Assembly: GCA_019242385.1 (NCBI GenBank)
Contig: JAFAVO010000311.1
Location: forward strand, 1 to 10,827
Length of the DNA: 10,827 bases
Direction: 5' to 3'
Source of the DNA: Gammaproteobacteria bacterium
GTDB taxonomy: Bacteria > Pseudomonadota > Gammaproteobacteria > Steroidobacterales > Steroidobacteraceae
Under the pieces are notes generated by a model that was not told the DNA's origin, made no database searches, and saw only the letters and a list, made by a program, of their open reading frames with translations. The translations under genes were made by a program, and so were the position numbers. Numbering within the stretch: position 1 is the stretch's first letter; every line of letters begins with the position of its first letter. Below are positions 7,700-10,827 of this stretch, one piece after another.

Positions 7700-8391
7700 G
7701 GAGTTCTCTCTCCGGACAGGGATCCAACGGTAACATTCGCGCCAACCGCGAATCCGAACGGCGCCGCGGCGGCTGCCAGCCACTCGCGCAGGTGCTGAGC
7801 GGTGCTCGAGGGCGTGAGCAGCAGCCAGCCCGCGGGCAGCGCCGCGATGATCACCTGCACCTGCGCCATGGAGGTTGCCGCGACGCTGCCGGCCACGAAC
7901 GCGCTCGGGTGCAGATCGAGCCGGCAGCCACGGGCCAGCACCTCGAGCACCGCAGGCCCGGCGAGGTGCAGCGCGCTCAGGCCCGAGGAAAGCTCGATGG
8001 CCGCGGCACACGCTGCGCCGGCTGCGCGCCAGCCCGAGAGCGCGACGCCCGCGGCAGCCGGCACGGACAGAACCAGCCAGCGCTGCGGGCGCACGCAGAG
8101 CACGAGTGTGTCGCGTGCCGCCGCGACCCAGCCGACCGGGGGAAGCGGCAGCGCGCGCCGCGCCGCAAGTGCCTTGAGGACCTGGGTACGCTCGCGCAGC
8201 CCGGCGAGCTCGATGATGTCGGCTTGAACCCGCGCGCAGCTCATCCCAGCCGGCGCACCGATTCCACTCGAGGGCTCGACACCGGTAGAGGGATCGACCC
8301 CGGTGGACGGCCCGGCCCCGGTGGACGGCCCGGACCCGGTGGACGGCCCGGACCCGGTGGACGGTGCGCTGTTCTGCTCAGGAGCGGACAC
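7696..8391 (-). CDS. soxG: Sarcosine oxidase gamma subunit with an N-terminal PSTG repeat
   Basis: This encodes 231 residues. From about residue 60 it resembles SoxG, a small GcvT-like subunit that packs against SoxA in heterotetrameric sarcosine oxidase. Visible matches are GWVAAARDTLVLCVRPQRWL, then AAIELSSGLSALHLAGPAVL, and the signature ARGCRLDLHPSAFVAGSVAATSMAQV. The end, with LLLTPSSTAQHLREWL, also fits the family. Residues 10-45 are six PSTG-type repeats not expected in SoxG. The start is GTG at 8391, with GGAGA at 8398-8402 and 6 nt spacing; it overlaps the end of soxA by 14 nt. The frame is open to 8421, but those codons lack a ribosome binding site. An ATG at 8244, after the repeat, would give a more usual SoxG length of about 182 residues but has only a weak Shine-Dalgarno. 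Its place after soxA supports the call; overall sequence similarity to SoxG is moderate, as usual for this fast-evolving subunit. Confidence 0.82.
   Translation of the reverse strand: MSAPEQNSAPSTGSGPSTGSGPSTGAGPSTGVDPSTGVEPSSGIGAPAGMSCARVQADIIELAGLRERTQVLKALAARRALPLPPVGWVAAARDTLVLCVRPQRWLVLSVPAAAGVALSGWRAAGAACAAAIELSSGLSALHLAGPAVLEVLARGCRLDLHPSAFVAGSVAATSMAQVQVIIAALPAGWLLLTPSSTAQHLREWLAAAAAPFGFAVGANVTVGSLSGERTP
8257..8364 (-). repeat. Six 18-bp tandem repeats encoding Pro-Ser-Thr-Gly-x-x in SoxG
   Basis: In the soxG frame, six consecutive 18-nt units encode PSTGSG, PSTGSG, PSTGAG, PSTGVD, PSTGVE and PSSGIG. The first two units are identical in DNA. The last two differ mostly at silent sites (CCG to CCC, TCC to TCT or TCG, GGG to GGT or GGA) while the peptide stays nearly constant, which suggests the repeat is translated. 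The 18-bp period keeps the frame whatever the copy number. Confidence 0.9.
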
Positions 8392-10827
8392 GTGTGTTCT
8401 CCGGATCGAGCATGCGCGCATCGAGGATCTGCACCTCTACCGTCTCCTCGTGCACCGGGGAGCGGGCGAGCAGCCGTTGGCCGAGCCGCTGGCGGCCGCC
8501 GCAGAGGAGGGCGAGGCCGACCCAGCCTTCGAACTCGACCGAGGGCGTGCTCGAGGTGAGATAGCCGAGGCTTGCAACGGGCGCCTCGCGTGCAACCAGC
8601 TGGCTGCCATTGCGCAGGCGCTCCTTGTGGTTCGCGGCACGCACTCCCACCAGCTGCAGTCGCTCGGCTGCCTTGAGTCCGGCACGCTGTGCGAGGCTGC
8701 GGCCGATGAAGTCTCCCTGCGCCTTCAGCATGCGCTCCAGACCGAGATCATCGGCACTGGTGTTGCCGTTGAGCTCGGCGGTGGTCACGTGGCCCTTCTC
8801 GATCCGCAGGGTGTTGAGCGCATCGAGACCGTAGGGACGGATGTCGAAGCGCGCGCCGGCTTCGAGCAGCGCCGACCAGACGCCGAGCGCCTGCCCGGCG
8901 GGGACGGCAATCTCATAGGCGAGCTCGCCGGAGAAGGAGATACGGAACAACCGTGCCGGGACTCCGGCGATCACCGTTTCGGCGACCGCCATGAAGGGAA
9001 AGGCCTCGTTCGAGACATCGAGTCCCTGGAGGACCGATGCAACGACCTCGCGCGAGCGTGGGCCGGCGATGGCGAACTGTGCCCATTGATCGATGACATC
9101 GGTCAGGATCACATCGAGCGCGGAGCACACGCTCTGCAGGTGAAACTCCAGGTGCTCGAGCACCGCCGCGCTGTTGGCGGTGGTGGTGCTCAACAGGAAG
9201 TGCTGTGGCCTGAGCCGCGAGGTCGTGCCGTCATCGAGCAGCACCCCATCCTCGCGCAGCATGATGCCGTAGCGCGCCCGCCCGATGGGCAGTGTGGAGA
9301 CGCTGTTCGCATAGATGAAATCGAGAAAGCGCGCGGCATCCGGTCCCTGCACGTCGATTTTGCCGAGACTCGAGACATCGCTCAGACCGACGCGTTCGCG
9401 CACCGTGCGCGCCTCATCGAGCACCGCTGGCCAGCCGGACTCACGTGCATACACGAGCGGCCGCAGCCACAGTCCTGTCGATACGAATGTGGCGCCGGCG
9501 GACTCGTGCCACTCGTGCAGCGGCAACCGCCGCCGCGGACGGTAGTGCTCGCGGACCTCGGCTCCCGCGAGAGCCGCAAAGGGCACCGGCTGCGCGAACG
9601 GTCGAGCCCGCAAGGTACCGACCTCGGCGAGCGGCACGCCGCGTGCCGCGGCGAGCACTGCACACCCGACCAGCCCGCCGGTGCGTCCCTGATCGGTCGC
9701 CATGCCGAAGGTGGTGTAGCGCTTCATGTGCTCGAGGTGCTCGTAGCCCTCGCGTGCAGCGAGGCGCACGTCATCGGCAGTCACGTCATTCTGCAGATCG
9801 ATGAAGGATTTGCCTCGTCCGCGCACCTCCCACAGCTCACCCATCGGGCTCGGCTCCCGATCCGGCGGCAGCTGCGCGAGCGGGCTCGGCTCGATCGTCC
9901 GGCCGAGGTCTGCCGCGATCGCACAGGCGGCAACATCGCCGTCGCGTGCCGCAGCGGCGAGGCCGAACACGCCGCGGGCGGCGCCGGCGATGCGACCGCT
10001 CGTCGCGGCCAGCTCGGGAACGAAGGCCGCCAGGGCATCGTCCCAGCGAAGCGTTGCACCGAGCTGCGTGGCGAGCGCGGTGCCGGGACTGTGACCACCG
10101 GAGATCAGCAGGGAGTCGGCCTCCAGGTGGAAGCGGCGCCGTCCGTCGGGCTCAGTGATGGTGAGCGAGCGAACCTCACGATGGCCGTGAACCGCGCCCA
10201 CCCTGGCGGCGCCGTGCACCGCGATGCCGAGTGAGCGCGCACGGCCCGCGGCATGCGAGTCCGGGCGCGGGTCGATGACGCCGGCGCAATGCACTCCGGC
10301 GGCGGCGAGCGCGAAGACCGCCTCGTAGGCTTCATCGTTGTTGATGAAGAACGCCGGGCGGCGGCCGACCGCGACCCCATAACGCTTCAAGTAGCTGAGG
10401 GCAGCTCCAGCAAGCATGACGCCCGGGAGATCGTTGCCCGGGAACGCGATCAGACGCTCGACCGCGCCGCCCGCGAGCAGCACGCGCCGTACACGGATCA
10501 CGCGCAATCGCTCACGCAGTCCGCCAAAACGCGCACTCTCCTCGGGGCCGAGGGTCTCGAGCGCGGCAAAGACACCATGGCCGTACGCTCCAAGTACGGT
10601 CGTGCGCCTGAGGCACCGCAGTGCGGGCCATCGCCCGAGTGATGCGCACACGGACTCGCGCCATGCCATCCAGTGCCCATCGAGCAGCGTGCCACCTCCC
10701 GGGACCACGTCCTGATCGGCGAGCATGACGCGCAGGCCGGCGGTTGCCAGGCGCTGAGCGGCGGCGAGCCCGCACGAGCCCGCGCCGACGATGAGGACGT
10801 CGGCATGCTCATGCACCGTCTCCGCCG
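8378..10827 (-). CDS. soxA: Sarcosine oxidase alpha subunit (5' end outside window)
   Basis: About 815 residues are visible. The frame runs off the right edge without a stop, and normal SoxA has roughly 950-1000 residues, so about 150 N-terminal residues (the 2Fe-2S-like ferredoxin fold) are probably outside. The visible part starts with HADVLIVGAGSCGLAAA, the pyridine nucleotide-binding motif. It continues with FPGNDLPGVMLAGA, then the SoxA hallmark GKSFIDLQNDVTADDVRLA (about 9760-9815) followed by HMKRYTTFGMATDQGRTGG. From about 9530 down to 8400 is the GcvT-like folate domain: PLHEWHESAGATF, YGIMLREDGVLLDDG, AGPRSREVV, RISFSGELAYEI and ALNTLRIEKGH. In the known complex SoxA binds NAD and folate, while SoxB carries FAD and FMN. 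A GTG at 10816 with GGAG 3 nt upstream could be a start, but homology argues for continuation. soxG overlaps its stop, and soxB/soxD would be expected upstream. Confidence 0.93.
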   Translation of the reverse strand, partial: AETVHEHADVLIVGAGSCGLAAAQRLATAGLRVMLADQDVVPGGGTLLDGHWMAWRESVCASLGRWPALRCLRRTTVLGAYGHGVFAALETLGPEESARFGGLRERLRVIRVRRVLLAGGAVERLIAFPGNDLPGVMLAGAALSYLKRYGVAVGRRPAFFINNDEAYEAVFALAAAGVHCAGVIDPRPDSHAAGRARSLGIAVHGAARVGAVHGHREVRSLTITEPDGRRRFHLEADSLLISGGHSPGTALATQLGATLRWDDALAAFVPELAATSGRIAGAARGVFGLAAAARDGDVAACAIAADLGRTIEPSPLAQLPPDREPSPMGELWEVRGRGKSFIDLQNDVTADDVRLAAREGYEHLEHMKRYTTFGMATDQGRTGGLVGCAVLAAARGVPLAEVGTLRARPFAQPVPFAALAGAEVREHYRPRRRLPLHEWHESAGATFVSTGLWLRPLVYARESGWPAVLDEARTVRERVGLSDVSSLGKIDVQGPDAARFLDFIYANSVSTLPIGRARYGIMLREDGVLLDDGTTSRLRPQHFLLSTTTANSAAVLEHLEFHLQSVCSALDVILTDVIDQWAQFAIAGPRSREVVASVLQGLDVSNEAFPFMAVAETVIAGVPARLFRISFSGELAYEIAVPAGQALGVWSALLEAGARFDIRPYGLDALNTLRIEKGHVTTAELNGNTSADDLGLERMLKAQGDFIGRSLAQRAGLKAAERLQLVGVRAANHKERLRNGSQLVAREAPVASLGYLTSSTPSVEFEGWVGLALLCGGRQRLGQRLLARSPVHEETVEVQILDARMLDPENTRVRS
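8398..8402 (-). promoter_or_regulatory. Ribosome binding site deciding the soxG start
   Basis: GGAGA lies inside the last codons of soxA, 6 nt before GTG 8391. It is the best Shine-Dalgarno near the soxA/soxG border. It therefore places the PSTG repeat inside the translated protein rather than in a leader. Confidence 0.65.

Noticed and set aside
5222..7798. An 858-codon open frame on the plus strand, antisense to the DMGDH-like gene.
   Set aside because: The minus strand carries unmistakable FAD and folate motifs across the whole stretch. The plus-strand peptide has no family features and looks like a codon-bias shadow.
7700..8011. A longer start for the DMGDH-like protein, reaching back to 8011 (907 residues).
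   Set aside because: The extra residues are an out-of-frame reading of soxG, rich in Arg and Ala. ATG 7699 has a good Shine-Dalgarno and begins at the FAD motif.
8281..8370. The tandem repeat as a possible CRISPR array or iteron cluster.
   Set aside because: Units are contiguous with no spacers and have an 18-bp codon-sized period. They encode a constant peptide inside soxG, so a coding minisatellite explains them.
8303..10234. A 643-codon open frame on the plus strand, starting in the 18-bp repeat and antisense to soxA.
   Set aside because: The start falls in the repeat array (DGPxPV units), and the rest is antisense to strongly conserved SoxA motifs. No domain or ribosome binding site is visible.

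Overview
This is a gene-dense, high-GC window in which every supported gene lies on the minus strand and is read from right to left. Gaps between genes are very short: 4-nt overlaps at 350-353 and 7696-7699, and spacers of 4, 17, 25 and 83 nt. The base composition, Shine-Dalgarno style starts, Sec signal peptides and gene families suggest a free-living, high-GC Gram-negative bacterium. A proteobacterium is my best guess, because heterotetrameric-type sarcosine oxidase subunits, LolA-like proteins and large Asp-box repeat proteins all occur there. No rRNA or other taxonomic marker is present, so this stays tentative.

The right half (10827 down to 5288) is an N-methylglycine catabolic block. 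It holds soxA, the sarcosine oxidase alpha subunit, whose 5' end lies beyond the window. Next is soxG, the gamma subunit, which overlaps soxA by 14 nt. Last is an 803-residue enzyme of the dimethylglycine/sarcosine dehydrogenase family, whose ATG overlaps the soxG stop. Together they would demethylate dimethylglycine and/or sarcosine and pass the one-carbon unit to tetrahydrofolate, as in the lower part of glycine betaine/choline breakdown. soxB and soxD are not in the window and would be expected upstream, to the right. SoxG carries an unusual N-terminal Pro-Ser-Thr-Gly repeat encoded by an 18-bp tandem repeat.

After an 83-nt spacer containing a perfect 14-bp palindrome comes an export-targeted pair (5204 down to 1186). 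The first is a LolA-like periplasmic protein of 249 residues. Seventeen nt later is a 1083-residue secreted Asp-box (BNR/sortilin-like) beta-propeller protein. Their joint function is unknown to me.

The left end (1160 down to 1) holds a DUF1993 protein, a short signal-peptide cupin-like protein that seems to have lost its metal-binding core, and the first third of an ABC transporter ATPase that starts in overlap with the cupin stop. The ATPase continues past the left edge.

I found no tRNA, rRNA, CRISPR, insertion sequence or phage-like gene. The long open frames on the plus strand are composition shadows of the minus-strand genes. The most notable points are the SoxG repeat, the possible soxAG plus DMGDH-like combination, the shortened cupin and the uncharacterised LolA-like/Asp-box pair.
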